Shown: positions 22,422 to 33,100 of the stretch, piece by piece | How the letters are laid out: each line of letters begins with the position of its first letter | Position numbering within the stretch: position 1 is the first letter of the stretch | Program-made: the position numbers and the translations under genes | Assembly (NCBI RefSeq): GCF_036588685.1 | Contig: NC_086386.1 | Location: 78,072,682 to 78,136,681 of the forward strand | Direction: 5' to 3' | Length of the DNA: 64,000 nucleotides | DNA from: Mytilus trossulus | Lineage: Eukaryota > Mollusca > Bivalvia > Mytilida > Mytilidae | The notes under the pieces: model-generated | Databases searched by the model: none | The model's input: only the letters and a program-made list of their open reading frames with translations | What the model was told of the DNA's origin: nothing

Positions 22422-24201
22422 CTAGAGGCTCTAAAGAGCCTGTGTCGCTCACCTTGTTCTATGTAAATATTAAACAAAGGACCAGATGGATTCATGACAA
22501 AATTGTGTTTTGGTGATGGTGATGTGTTTGTAGATCTTACTTTACTAAACATTCTTGCTGCTTACAATTATTTCTATTCATAATGAACTTGGCCCAGTAG
22601 TTTCAGTGGAAAATGATAGTGAAAATCTACAAATTTTATGAAAATTGTTAAAAATGGACTATGAAGGGCAATAACTCCTTAGGGGACCATTTTGGTCATG
22701 TTGACTTTTTTTAGGTCTTACTTTGCTGCACATTATTGCTGTTTACATTTTATCTCTATCTATAACAATATTCAAGATAATAACAAAAAACAGCAAAATT
22801 TCCTTAAAATTGCCAATTCAGGGGAAGTAACCCAACAACGGGTTATCCGATTCATCTGAAAATTCCAGGGCAGATAGATGTTGACCTGATTAACAATTTT
22901 ACCCATGTCAGATTTGCTCTTTATGCTTTGGTTCTTGAGTTATAAGCTAAAAACTGCATTTTACCCCTGTGTTCTATTTTCAGCCATGGCAGCCATCTTG
23001 GTTGGTTGGCTGGGTCACCGGTCACCGGACACATTTTTTAAACTAAATACCCCAATGATGATTTTGGCTAAGTTTGGTTTAATTTGGCCCAGTAGTTTCA
23101 GAGGAGAAGATTTTTCTAAAAGATTACCAAGATTTACGAAAAATGGTAAAAAAAATACTATAAAGGGCAATAACTCATAAAGTAGTCAACTGACCATTTT
23201 GGTCAAGTTGACTTATTTTTAGATCTTATTTTACTGTACATTATTGCTGTTTACAATTTATCTCTATCTATAATAATATTCAAGATAATAACAAACAAGA
23301 ATGTGTTCAAAGTACACGGATGCCCCACTCGCACTATCATTTTCCATGTTCAATGGACCATGAAAATGGGTAAACAATATAATTAGACATTGCAATTAAT
23401 AATTAGAAAGATCATATCATAGAACACATGTGTACTAAGTTTCAGGTTGATTGGACTTCAACTTCATCAAAAACTACCTTGACCAAAAACTTTAAACTGA
23501 ACCTCGCACTTTTCTATGTTCAGTGGACCGTGAAATTGGGGTCAAAAGTTTACTTTGGCTTTAAAATTAGAATGATCATATAAAAAGGAACATGTGCACT
23601 AAGTTTCAAGTTGATTATACTTCAGCTTCATCAAAAATTACCTTGACCAAAAACTTTAACCTGAAGCGGGACAGACGGACGAACGAACAGACGGACAGAC
23701 AGACGAACGGACGCACAGACCAGAAAACATAATGCCCCTCTACTATCGTAGGTGGGGCATAAAAACAGCAAAATTTCCTTAAAATTACCAATTCAGGGGA
23801 AGCAACCGAACAACCGGTTATCAAATTCATCTGAAAATTCCAGGGCAGATAGATCTTGACCTGATCAACAATTTCACTTCCTGTCAGATTTGCTCTAAAT
23901 GCTTTTGGTTTTGAATTATTAACCTGATGAACATTTATTTTTGCTTTAATTTTTTTAGTTATAAGCCAAAAACCTGCATTTTACCCCTATGTTCCATTTT
24001 TAGCCATGGCGGCCATCTTGGTTGGTTGGCCGGGTCATCGGCCTCATTTTTTAAACTAGATACCCCAATAATGATTGTGGCCAAGTTTGGTTAAATTTGG
24101 CCCAGAAGTTTCAGAGGAGAAGGTTTTTGTAAAAGCTAACGCCGGACGACGGACGCCAAGTGATGAGAAAAGCTCACTTGGCCCTTCGGGCCAGGTGAGC
24201 T
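22422..24201 (-). mobile_element. Helitron-like tandem-core repeat, element B
   Basis: Starts with CTAGAGGCTCTAAAGAGCC and TGTGTCGCTCACC and ends with a near-perfect hairpin, AGCTCACTTGGCCC...GGGCCAGGTGAGCT (24171-24201). It contains several ~500-bp core units and is interrupted at 23296-23760 by a second, unrelated repeat. Without that insert it is about 1.3 kb. The CTAG next to a GGCTCT/AGAGCC hairpin is what suggests a Helitron-type 3' end. Noncoding; the small frames on either strand are chance. Confidence 0.75.
23296..23760. mobile_element. Pearl-like element nested inside element B
   Basis: Runs from CAAGAATGTGTTCAAAG to GTGGGGCAT. Inside are two tandem ~170-bp cores (starting at about 23329 and 23503, each ending ACCTTGACCAAAAACTTTAA), an ACGG-type microsatellite (about 23668-23722) and an end hairpin ATGCCCC...GGGGCAT. 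It splits a stretch that is continuous in the sister unit at 22772 (AAGATAATAAC then AGCAAAATTTCC), so both junctions are visible. A shorter, inverted relative with one core is at 60886-61176. Confidence 0.8.
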
Positions 24202-24204
24202 AAA

Positions 24205-24330
24205 AAGACAGAGCAAAACGAACCTCGCCACAAACTGGAGATTATCTCAGGGTCTCCGGAAGGAAAAGCAGATCCTTCTCCACATTTGGCACCCGTCATG
24301 TTGCTCATATTCGTACAAACCCAGTATGTA
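24205..24330 (-). mobile_element. 3' tail fragment of Penelope-like/RT element
   Basis: Contains GGTCTCCGGAAGGAAAAGCA, GATCCTTCTCCACATTTGGC and ACCCGTCATGTTGCTCAT, the reverse-strand form of the shared tail. It directly abuts element B. Confidence 0.65.
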
Positions 24331-24697
24331 AAAAGGCTAATTAAAAAGAGGTCACATTTACTGACCCCATATATATATAGTATTGGGTCACTAATACACC
24401 ATGTAACTAATAATATGTATATGTCTTGTTTTAGGGTCGTTGGTTTGCTGTATCATTGACAAATATATATCATGTCTAGTTTTATTGATATAGACCAGTC
24501 CTATTCATAAAATTATTGGAGCTCGTTCGAGATTAAACTAACAATTTTTATTATTTTTAAATTCTTTTAATACCTTCCCAAAGAAGTTTTCATTTATTCT
24601 GATTAAATGTTTTCAACTTTTGTCAAATTTCGTATAGAACTGAAACGACAGCGTTTGTATTTCTAATGAATGTCTCCTTGATCAAACTCGAAATTGG

Positions 24698-26704
24698 TTA
24701 TCCACTTCCTGTGCAGACATCGTACAGCTCTATATAACCAGGTCCAAAAACAGCCATACGAGAACTGGACTCGTCAAAACATAAATCATGAACAGCTTGC
24801 AGTTTGTGGCAGCTATTCAATATGGTTCGTCTTTTTTGTCCGTCTTCTGATATTAGATGAATCTGTCCAGATAAATCTCCTACACATATAATTCCATTTG
24901 GATGAACAGATAAACTTCTTGTTTCCTTCATATAGTCATCTTTATATTTGAAAATGTCTTTTCCGTCCAACGATATGCACACAACTTCATACTTCGCTGA
25001 AGTGTAAAGGAAACGATGGTTTTTCGAATCAATTTCAAGTCCGTTGATATTTAAACAACATGTGTTGGTAGCAAAACAAACTTCTAAAGGCTTTTGTAAA
25101 TTCTCTAAGCTTAGTTTTGATATAGTTGTTTCGACAATAGCATATAATGCTCTATCCAATATGCATAGACCTCCGTTGAAATGACTGCCATCTTTAATTG
25201 TAATTTTAGAATTAAACAGTGAGGCAAACTTTAAACGAAGTATTTTTGAGTCACTGCATGAAATAAACAGGGACTTGCTTTCGACATCAAAAGTTAGTCG
25301 TTTAACAATGGTTGATAAAGAACATTCGTCAATTATTTTCTCGTTCCAGATACCAATAGCCTTTACTTTTCCAGCCGATTCATCTGCCTTTCCACCGAAA
25401 ACAATTACGTTATCTGACACGAAAACGCCTCCATAAACATCGAAACCATTTATATCTATAGTTTTAATGTGTTTCAAAATAATACTGTCAAAACTACTAT
25501 AAGGAAGTGTTTTTGAATGAAGAGAACTATTGGTTGGAAATAGTTGTTTTATATATGTGTTCATTTCTTTTGGAATTGTTCTTGTTAATTTAAGCACACC
25601 AAGATCATTTGCCCTTTGAACTTGATCCAGCTTTTTACTTTTATCTAATCTAGCTGTACGAATCGAACTTACATTCAAAATCATACTTGCTTCTGTTAAG
25701 GCCGACTTTAATTTCGTTTTTGATGTTTCGTAATGGATAAACATGTGGTTTAATGTACCATGATCCTGGACTGTTTTTGTTGTACACTGTAGCTTATCAA
25801 AATAATTTGAAAGTTTTTGAAGCGATTTCAGTTTGTTATCAAATGCATGTTCCGAATCCTCTCGAGTTATGTCCAGCTCCTTAATAAACACATTCAATAA
25901 GTTGTCAAGTTTATCCTTTAGTGATTCAATAAATTTCTTGGCCTGTTCCTCTATTCCGATGAAGGCAGCGTCAAGTTTTTCTTTTTCAACTCTTTTTTCT
26001 TTTATAATTGTTTCTACTTTCACTTTAAAATCAACTACATCAGACATAAGCGCTTTTATCATGTCCTTTTTCGAGTGATTTATATCTTCAATTACTTGGA
26101 CTTTTTCACATTTTCTATGTTGTAAAGTTAGGCAAAACACACAACAAAGCTCTTGATGGTCAAAGCAGAAGGCTTCCAAAACTTTTGAGGTGTGAACTGG
26201 ACACAAATCGGATATCATGCTTAAATCAGGCTCCTCTACGGAAACAAAAGTATCAATTTCTTCAATGAGCACAATTTTATGATCAGCAAACAGTTTCATA
26301 AGACCGTGAAGCTGCAAGCATTCCTCACACAACGCTTCGAAGCAATCTCGACACCATTGTGTTGCCTCGGAAATTTTGTCTCGCCTTTGACAGAGATGAC
26401 ATTCCTGTTTGACGCTCTTTGAATTATCCATTAATGACGAAATTGTAAAATTATTTGGGAGTGATGCTGCCCATTGCGATGCTTCGTCTTTTGGGTTGGT
26501 GGGTGTAACAACTGTCCTACAAACGGGACAAGGATAATTCGAAAGTCTTTGTTCTGTGCGTTGTTCAGTGGATAAGATAAACTCACCAATGCATGTTTCA
26601 CAAAAGGTATGTAAACATGGTAAACTTTTCGGTGACTTTAGTGTTTCTAAACAAATAGGACACGTGCAAACATCTTGTTTATTGATCTGTCCTACCGTAG
26701 CCAT
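24698..26704 (-). CDS. TRIM-like RING/B-box/coiled-coil protein, copy C (intact)
   Basis: The only uninterrupted copy in the window, 668 aa, single exon; predicted E3 ubiquitin ligase of the TRIM superfamily. RING: Cys15, Cys18, Cys30, His32, Cys35, Cys38, Cys59, Cys62. First B-box-like zinc region at about 102-142 (CHLCQRRDKISEATQWCRDC) and second at about 168-199 (CPVHTSKVLEAFCFDHQELC). Lys/Glu-rich coiled coil at about 205-345. The C-terminal part (about 390-668) has repeated beta-strand-like units such as NGLEIDSKNHRFLYTS and ends YIELYDVCTGSG, resembling an NHL/WD-type propeller rather than a SPRY domain. No signal peptide or membrane segment, so probably cytosolic. The start is supported by conservation of MATVGQI in all copies. 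Substrates are unknown. Confidence 0.9.
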   Translation of the reverse strand: MATVGQINKQDVCTCPICLETLKSPKSLPCLHTFCETCIGEFILSTEQRTEQRLSNYPCPVCRTVVTPTNPKDEASQWAASLPNNFTISSLMDNSKSVKQECHLCQRRDKISEATQWCRDCFEALCEECLQLHGLMKLFADHKIVLIEEIDTFVSVEEPDLSMISDLCPVHTSKVLEAFCFDHQELCCVFCLTLQHRKCEKVQVIEDINHSKKDMIKALMSDVVDFKVKVETIIKEKRVEKEKLDAAFIGIEEQAKKFIESLKDKLDNLLNVFIKELDITREDSEHAFDNKLKSLQKLSNYFDKLQCTTKTVQDHGTLNHMFIHYETSKTKLKSALTEASMILNVSSIRTARLDKSKKLDQVQRANDLGVLKLTRTIPKEMNTYIKQLFPTNSSLHSKTLPYSSFDSIILKHIKTIDINGFDVYGGVFVSDNVIVFGGKADESAGKVKAIGIWNEKIIDECSLSTIVKRLTFDVESKSLFISCSDSKILRLKFASLFNSKITIKDGSHFNGGLCILDRALYAIVETTISKLSLENLQKPLEVCFATNTCCLNINGLEIDSKNHRFLYTSAKYEVVCISLDGKDIFKYKDDYMKETRSLSVHPNGIICVGDLSGQIHLISEDGQKRRTILNSCHKLQAVHDLCFDESSSRMAVFGPGYIELYDVCTGSG

Positions 26705-26763
26705 TTCACAGGTAATTCATGACTTCCTTGTATTATCAATGTTCCCATTAATAGTTGTCCCCC

Positions 26764-26773
26764 TTTAGATAAA
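26764..26773 (-). promoter_or_regulatory. Degenerate TATA-like box of TRIM-like copy C
   Basis: Aligns with the TATA box of copies A and B through the adjacent ACAAGTGTGGACACA, but on the - strand reads TTTATCTAAA, 60 bases from the start codon. One base breaks the TATATAAA word, so promoter strength may differ between copies. Confidence 0.4.
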
Positions 26774-26939
26774 CAAGTGTGGACACATATTAGTGTGGTT
26801 AGTTATTGATCTATTAGACGTGTCACAAGTAATACCTTTTCTAATAGGCTCGCCGTCTCATAGCTGATGAAAATTTTGAAAATGGGTTTCCATTAAGTAT
26901 GAATATTTAAAAAAACACAATGGTATAATTTGTCAATGA

Positions 26940-27215
26940 AACAATAATTAAACAAAAGCCATAGAAATTAAAAGCTATATAGTTCAGTGTACGGCCTTAA
27001 ACAATGAGCAAAAATCATACCAAATAGTCAGATATGAAAGGCCATGGAATGACAAATGTAGGACAATTCAAACGGGAAAAACAACGGCTTAATTCATTTA
27101 CGAAATAATAAACGAAAAACAAAAAAGTAACACAGCCACAAATGACAACCACTGAAGAATAACAGGCTTCTGACTTAAAACTTTGAAAAGAAACGCAAAG
27201 AATGAAGCGGGATTA
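26940..27215. repeat. Dispersed bivalve-type repeat (GATGTGG family, long form)
   Basis: Carries GTACGGCCTTAAACAATGAG, AAAGGCCATGGAATGACAAA, ACAACCACTGAAGAATAACA, GGCTTCTGACTT and AATGAAGCGGGATTA. It covers parts of the family missing from the 9036 copy. Noncoding. Confidence 0.65.
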
Positions 27216-27339
27216 AAATAGTTATATGGTGATAAATCCTCCTTTAACCTGGAACTTGTTTATAACAGCACAAAAAAAGAACACACTCTTCACTCTTCAT
27301 AAACAAATGTCTCGGGGAATGTATAAACATCGAAAAAAG

Positions 27340-27560
27340 GACTATTTGCTCTTCAACTTTGTACTTGTTTGGCTTAATAAATATTTTGATATGAGCGTCA
27401 CTGATGAATCTTATGTAGACGAAACGCGCGTCTAGCGTACTAAATTATAATCCTGGCTAAAAATAAAAACGGCTGTTAATCCTACGATTTATTTACGATG
27501 GACTTACGATGACACGTAGACTTACGACGGCTTTGTGAAACGGTACCCTGGTACCTTTGA
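27340..27560 (+). repeat. Repeat encoding a shared SYVDETRV tail, copy 1
   Basis: An open frame ends FDMSVTDESYVDETRV, and the inverted repeat at 55577-55828 ends FDLSGSNESYVDETRV. The shared end continues into ACGCGCGTCTAGCGTACTAA and a 'CCTGG..A' tail. TTACGA-rich simple sequence follows (27490-27540). It is a fragment of a repeated element with an unknown protein, not a host gene. Confidence 0.55.
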
Positions 27561-27839
27561 TAACTATACTTACTCCATCATTTGCGTTTTCATTGGTTAT
27601 TACTTTTTTTCTTTTAAAAAGATATGTTATTCATAGATGAGTTGTTTCTTTGTATTAGAAAAGTATGATCAAGTTACCATACTACATGTGTATTACTTGT
27701 AATAAATTACTTGTTAAATATATTGCTTGCAAAATTTAATGAAAATTCATTACTGCAAATTATCCCATGAAAATATCCTATGTGCTTTATTCGTTGGAAT
27801 TTGAACCAATTAACGTCATCCCTTTTGAATAAATTATAT

Positions 27840-28165
27840 CCCTTAGTTGGATTGATGATATCGAATGCGTTTCAAACTACAATACCACCTACTGATTGAG
27901 ACATATTACCGGGTTTGTACTGACATGGGTACCACAACTGGGACTTCATGTGGAGCAGGATCTACTTACCCTTCTGGAACACCTGAGATCACCCCCAGTT
28001 TTTGATGGGGTTCGTGTTGCTCAGTCTAAAATTTTCGATGTTGTGTTTTGCTTACTTATGTTTACCTGTTTGTCTTTTTTTTCTTTTTTAACCATGGCGT
28101 TGTCATTTTTTTTTTAAATATGAGTTTGAATGTCCCTTTGATATCTTTCGTCTCTCTTATGTTGA
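27840..28165 (+). mobile_element. 3' tail of Penelope-like/RT element
   Basis: Contains GATTGATGATATCGAATGCG, ACCGGGTTTGTACTGACATG, CATGTGGAGCAGGATCTACT and TTTGAATGTCCCTTTGATAT. Its place relative to copy C resembles that of 9290-9660 relative to copy A, so it may be a duplicated rather than an independent insertion. Confidence 0.7.
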
Positions 28166-28244
28166 TTGAAAGATGAAGAGAAGTGTGATTTTCTCAGTTT
28201 TCTAATATTTAAATGTCTTTCTTCTTGTACAAATAAATTTTTTT

Positions 28245-28372
28245 TGGGTTCATAGTGCAGTAATCGAAAATAATCTGTAGTTACTCTTGGTTCATAGTGC
28301 TGTAATTGAAAATTAATCTGTAATTATACTCTTGGATGGTAGTGCTGTAATTGAAAATTAATCAGTGATAAT
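28245..28372. repeat. ~43-bp tandem repeat, three units
   Basis: Three successive units share TAGTGCTGTAATTGAAAAT and TAATCTGTA (the first is TAGTGCAGTAATCGAAAAT). No coding role is visible. Confidence 0.75.
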
Positions 28373-28698
28373 TTCTCATTGATCATACTTTTTAGAAGAC
28401 AATTTATGATGTATAAATTCCATGGCACCAATATGATCTTGATAAACATAGAAACAAGGCTTCTATTCTTATTCCTCACATCAATGTGACAATGATGTCC
28501 TCTACAATAAATAAAGGCTCACATCTTACTGTTGTTTAAGACAGTTTTGTTATTCTAATTTAATGGCAATGTTTGTGTATTGTTGTTGTAAATCTAAATC
28601 AATTGGGTTGTAAGATTAATTAAAGCAAGTTCCCTTTGAACCGAATGAGTTCGAAGAAGTCAGTTTCAACAGTATATTTCGTAAAGTGAATGTTTTTA
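28373..28698. other. Intergenic, nothing recognised
   Basis: Sequence between a minisatellite and the Harbinger-like element. Its last four bases, TTTA (28695-28698), recur just after the element at 40163-40166. Confidence 0.4.
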
Positions 28699-28821
28699 GC
28701 CTCGGTCACACCTTACCGGATAGCTCGAACGGACGCCTTACGGATAACTTTTTTTCAATCCGTTCATGTCCGTGAGACGTCTGTTCTTATCCGTTAGGCG
28801 TCCGTCCATATCCGTTGCATG

Positions 28822-30005
28822 TATAATGATGCAAAAATGCGTGATACTTAAAGATAGATTTATAAATAAATTACAAGTAAAGCGTTGGTGAATAATTGAA
28901 GAATTGCACAGAAGTTAAGAGAATATTTGTCATTTAATTGTAAAATTAAATGACAGAAAAATAAACGTAAATAAAATAAATTAAAGAAAGTTTAACTTGT
29001 TTATAGAACAATTTCCTAAAAATATAAATGTAAAGTGTTTAATCTTTTAAGCATTTTTGATAACGTTGTCTCAAAAATGTCCCCCAGCTAATTGATAAAT
29101 GTGTCAGCTTCGAAGGCATAAAGATAATTGTATATACTTTTAAAATTAATAGACTTGAACAATTAAGATTAAGTAATTCTGCCTTTAACCGACAAAAATC
29201 CATTGTTTATTAAAAGAGATCAGAGAAAGCTATTGTAATGAGTAACAAAATATTACGTGTCAAATTAAGTCCAGTCTGCTATATAAAGTCGTGCAAAACT
29301 ATTTGGTTCACTAGACTGTGAACCAGAATAAAATGTAGTTAGCAGACTGGATTGTCTTTTAAAGGTTAGTAAAAATGTTAAATTTGTTTAATAGTTTATC
29401 TTTTAAACTTAAGCAGAAACGAGTTTAAACAATTAAAAGATGTTTTCCAGTAAAGTAATTTTAATCACATTCACAAGTAAAATCGTGGTACAGTTTAAAT
29501 AAATAGGAGACAAAGTTTGACATAAAATTTAGGTAAATGATTTGTATAAAATATTCTTAACATATAAAAAAGGAATTAACTTATTCGTATAGATAACTTT
29601 TGAAAATACAATTCTTAATTTGATATTTGATTGAATATTATAAGTAAACGAAATAAGGGGAGATAACAGATTACACGACTGTTCATTTATGGCGCGTATA
29701 CTATTGTCGGTTTTTGTATTATCGTTCGATTGATATCGCGAAATATTTGATGTATAACTATGATGGAAAACTTATGTAATCTTTATTGTAACTATTGTAA
29801 ATATATGACTAGACTGTGAACCAGAATAAAATGTAGTTAGCAGACTGGATTGTCTTTTAAAGGTCCCGTTGTCATGCCGAGTCCAAACTAGTTCCCAAAC
29901 AATGTAACATCTAAGTGAGCAGTTCCCCGCAAAAAGAATCGATAAAACCATGAAAGAAAGACGACAACACGAATCACAAAGTCGGGACCAAGTTCCCGCA
30001 TAATA
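28822..30005 (+). repeat. 5' LTR of the Gypsy element
   Basis: 1184 bp, same length as the 3' LTR. TATATAAAG lies at 29280-29288, a perfect stem-loop GGTTCAC..GTGAACC at 29305-29324 and AATAAA at 29327-29332, consistent with U3/R/U5 order. A 57-bp block (29310-29366) is repeated exactly at 29808-29864, giving a second AATAAA. CCAGTCTGCT before the TATA box pairs with AGCAGACTGG after it. Confidence 0.92.
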
Positions 30006-30163
30006 TATTTTGGTGGAGACGAGTGGTAAAATCATCGGTACCTACAACAATGAACAACATGTAAAGATGGACTTCGGCACAGTTCGACAAATTACAACTT
30101 GCAGTCAACTGATGGACAACTAAAGAAAAGAAAATGAAAACATAATAATATCAAGAGAACAAC
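30006..30163 (+). other. Gypsy leader with possible primer-binding site
   Basis: TGGTGGAGACGAGTGG begins five bases after the LTR and starts with the TGG expected opposite a tRNA CCA end. I could not match the rest to a specific tRNA, so the primer is unassigned. Confidence 0.4.
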
Positions 30164-33100
30164 ATGGCTGAACCACATGGTAATGTACATTTTAATTATT
30201 TTAACATTATAACACCTCCTATGTACAATGGTTCGGGTAACCCGTCAAATTGGTTACTATACTTTAGAAAATGGATCAAAATTAATTCTATAGCAAATGA
30301 ATATGCTTGTCATTACTTGCCGTTTTATTTGAAAGAATCAGCTAAAGTTTGGTTTGATGGTTTAAATGAAAATTTTCAAAATAGTACAGAAAATTTAGAA
30401 ATAGGTTTAGTTGAACGTTTTTCAAGAGATGAAGACGATATTGAATTAGATGTAAAACAAAAGGAAAACGAATCTGTTTTAGAATTTTTCGACAGACTAA
30501 GAATAATTGCAAAGGATTTAGAAATACCTGAAAATTTAGAATTCATCATGGGTAAAAAGGGATTACTTCCTAAATTAAATACTAGCATAACTTTGAGTAA
30601 CCCGAAAAATCTGAATGAATTAAAGCAAGCGGCAATAATAGCTGAAAAATGTGCTAACGTACGTAAAACAATAAAAGATTCTGATTGCTCAAATCTAAAT
30701 GTAATAAAGCAAAATAAAGATCTAGATAAAATAACTGAGAAAATTAATACATTAAATTTGAAAATAAAAGATCAGATGCCACAGGTAAATGCATATAGAA
30801 ATAGCAGAGTCAATAGGATGACAAAGCAAAATTATGCTTGTAAATATTGTGGTATGTCATATTACCATAAAAACCATAAATGTAAAGCAAGAAATAAAGA
30901 ATGCTTTAATTGTAAAAAAATAGGACATTTGGCAAGAGTTTGTTTCACTAAATCTTATAGAAATGTGGTAAAAACTAAAAGCTTTAAAACTAGACAGAAA
31001 CCACACAAGAAGAAGAGAGAAAATATCTATATAAATTTAATGACTAATATTGAAGGAAACACTGTAAATGTTGATATATTAGGAATTAAAACAAAAGGAT
31101 TGATTGACACAGGAGCTGCTGTATCCTGTATTTCAAGTTACTTATTCAATAAACTAGATAAAACTAAAATAAGAGTTAATTTGTCAAGTATAAACAATGT
31201 TTATGGTGTAGGCGGTGAAGGCATTTCTGTTAAAGGACAAGTAAAACTTCCACTTAAATTTGATAAAGAGCCAATTGTTTACCAGAATTTTTACATAATT
31301 GATAGAATTCAACACTCTTTAATAATTGGAAATGACTTTTTGGAATATAATAAAGCTAACATTAATTATCCTACTAAAACTTTAAACTTGTATGATGGAA
31401 TTGCACAGATCGCACTCATAAGTACTAGACAAAATGAAGCTAAAACTCTAAAACACATTGAGCTTCCAGCTAGGAAAATAAGCATTATTCCTGTTAAAAT
31501 TCCTAAACAATATGTAGGGAAGCAAATAATACTTGAACCAAGTCAGTCTTTGCAAAATAAAAGCATTGTAGGTGCTGCTTGTCTAGTGTCGTCTTCAACC
31601 CAGCAAGCAGTAATGCAAGTCATAAATCCAAATGAAGATAAAGTGGTGCTAAACAGAAATGAAATTGTTGCTTTAATATCAGAAATAAAACCTAACTCTA
31701 TTCAAAATTGGTCTGATAAAACTGAAAAAGTTCATATAAATAACATTGAAAAGGGTCATAAAAAGCAAAAACACAACTTAAACATTGATCTTTCTGAAGC
31801 AGATTTAACAAATGAGCAAAAAGATAAATTAAGAAAATTTGTTGATAAAAATAGGAATGTATTTGCAACAGATTTGTCTGAAATTGGCAAGACAGATGTA
31901 CACTTTCATGAAATTGACACAGGGAACAACCCTCCTGTAAGTTTACTCCCACATAGAGCTGCACCCAATATTAGAACAGAGATTGAAAGACAAGTTGAAG
32001 AGATGTTGAAGTATAAAATTATTGAGCCTTCTAATTCTATTTGGCATAGCCCCGTTTGTCTCACTCGTAAGAAAGACAACAGTTGGCGATTTTGCGTTGA
32101 TTATAGAAGGGTAAATGCTTTTACTTCCCCGATGCATGCTACGCTTGGAAACATGCATGATGTCTTTGATACTATGGGAGAAATGCAACCACAGATATTT
32201 AGTTCTATTGATTTATCTTCATCTTTTTGGCAGGTGCCTTTGCACCCAAATTCTAAACAAAAAGCAGCGTTTGTAACTCATTCTGGAATCTATGAATGGA
32301 ATCGAATGCCGTATGGTCTACGTAATAGCAGTATAGCCTTTTCGCAGGTCATGTCACAAATATTAAGAGGATTGCACTGGAAGTATGTACTTGCATATAT
32401 TGATGATATTTTGATTTTCAGTAAAACATTTGAAGAGCATTTGCAACATCTTGAAGAAGTTTTTGCTAGATTACGAAATGCAAATTTTACTCTTAAACCA
32501 CAAAAATGTCATTTTGCTGTTAAGAAAGTCAATTATCTAGGTCATATTATTTCAAAAGTAGATGAATCTAAAATTACTATAGTGAAAAACTATCCGAGGC
32601 CTAAAAATCAGACCGAGGTCAGACAGTTCTTAGGTCTGTGTAATTACTATAGACGCTTTGTAAAGGACTATGCTAAAATCACAGTTTCCTTGAATAATCT
32701 TTTACAAAAAGACAAAGAATATGTGTGGACTGATAAATGCCAAATTTCGTTTGAAAATATTAAACAAGCTTTGACAACTGCTCCTGTTTTGACGTACCCA
32801 GATATGTCAAAACAATTTATTTTAACTTGTGACGCATCAAGCTCGGCCATTGGCTATATTCTAGGTCAGTTAGATGAAAATGGTAAAGAAAGAGTAATAT
32901 CATACAGTGGTCGTGCTTTGAGAAATAATGAATTAAACTGGACTATTACTGAAAAAGAATGCTTAGCAGTTCTTGAAGGTATCACTAAAAACAAAGTTTA
33001 TTTGTCTCATGCTAGATTCAAAGTGTATACTGATCATCAAGCTTTAGTTTGGTTACACAAATCAAAAGATACTAACTCTCGTCTAGGGAGATGGGCTCTT

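Noticed and set aside
22905-23180. 91-codon frame in element B
   Set aside because: Lies in the noncoding core of a Helitron-like repeat and is not kept in the sister cores.
23615-23830. - strand frame with VRPFVCLSVCSFVRLS
   Set aside because: Translation of the ACGG-type microsatellite in the pearl-like repeat.
29772-30035. - strand 87-codon frame repeated at 37360-37596
   Set aside because: It appears twice only because it lies in both LTRs; antisense to the LTR with no family features.
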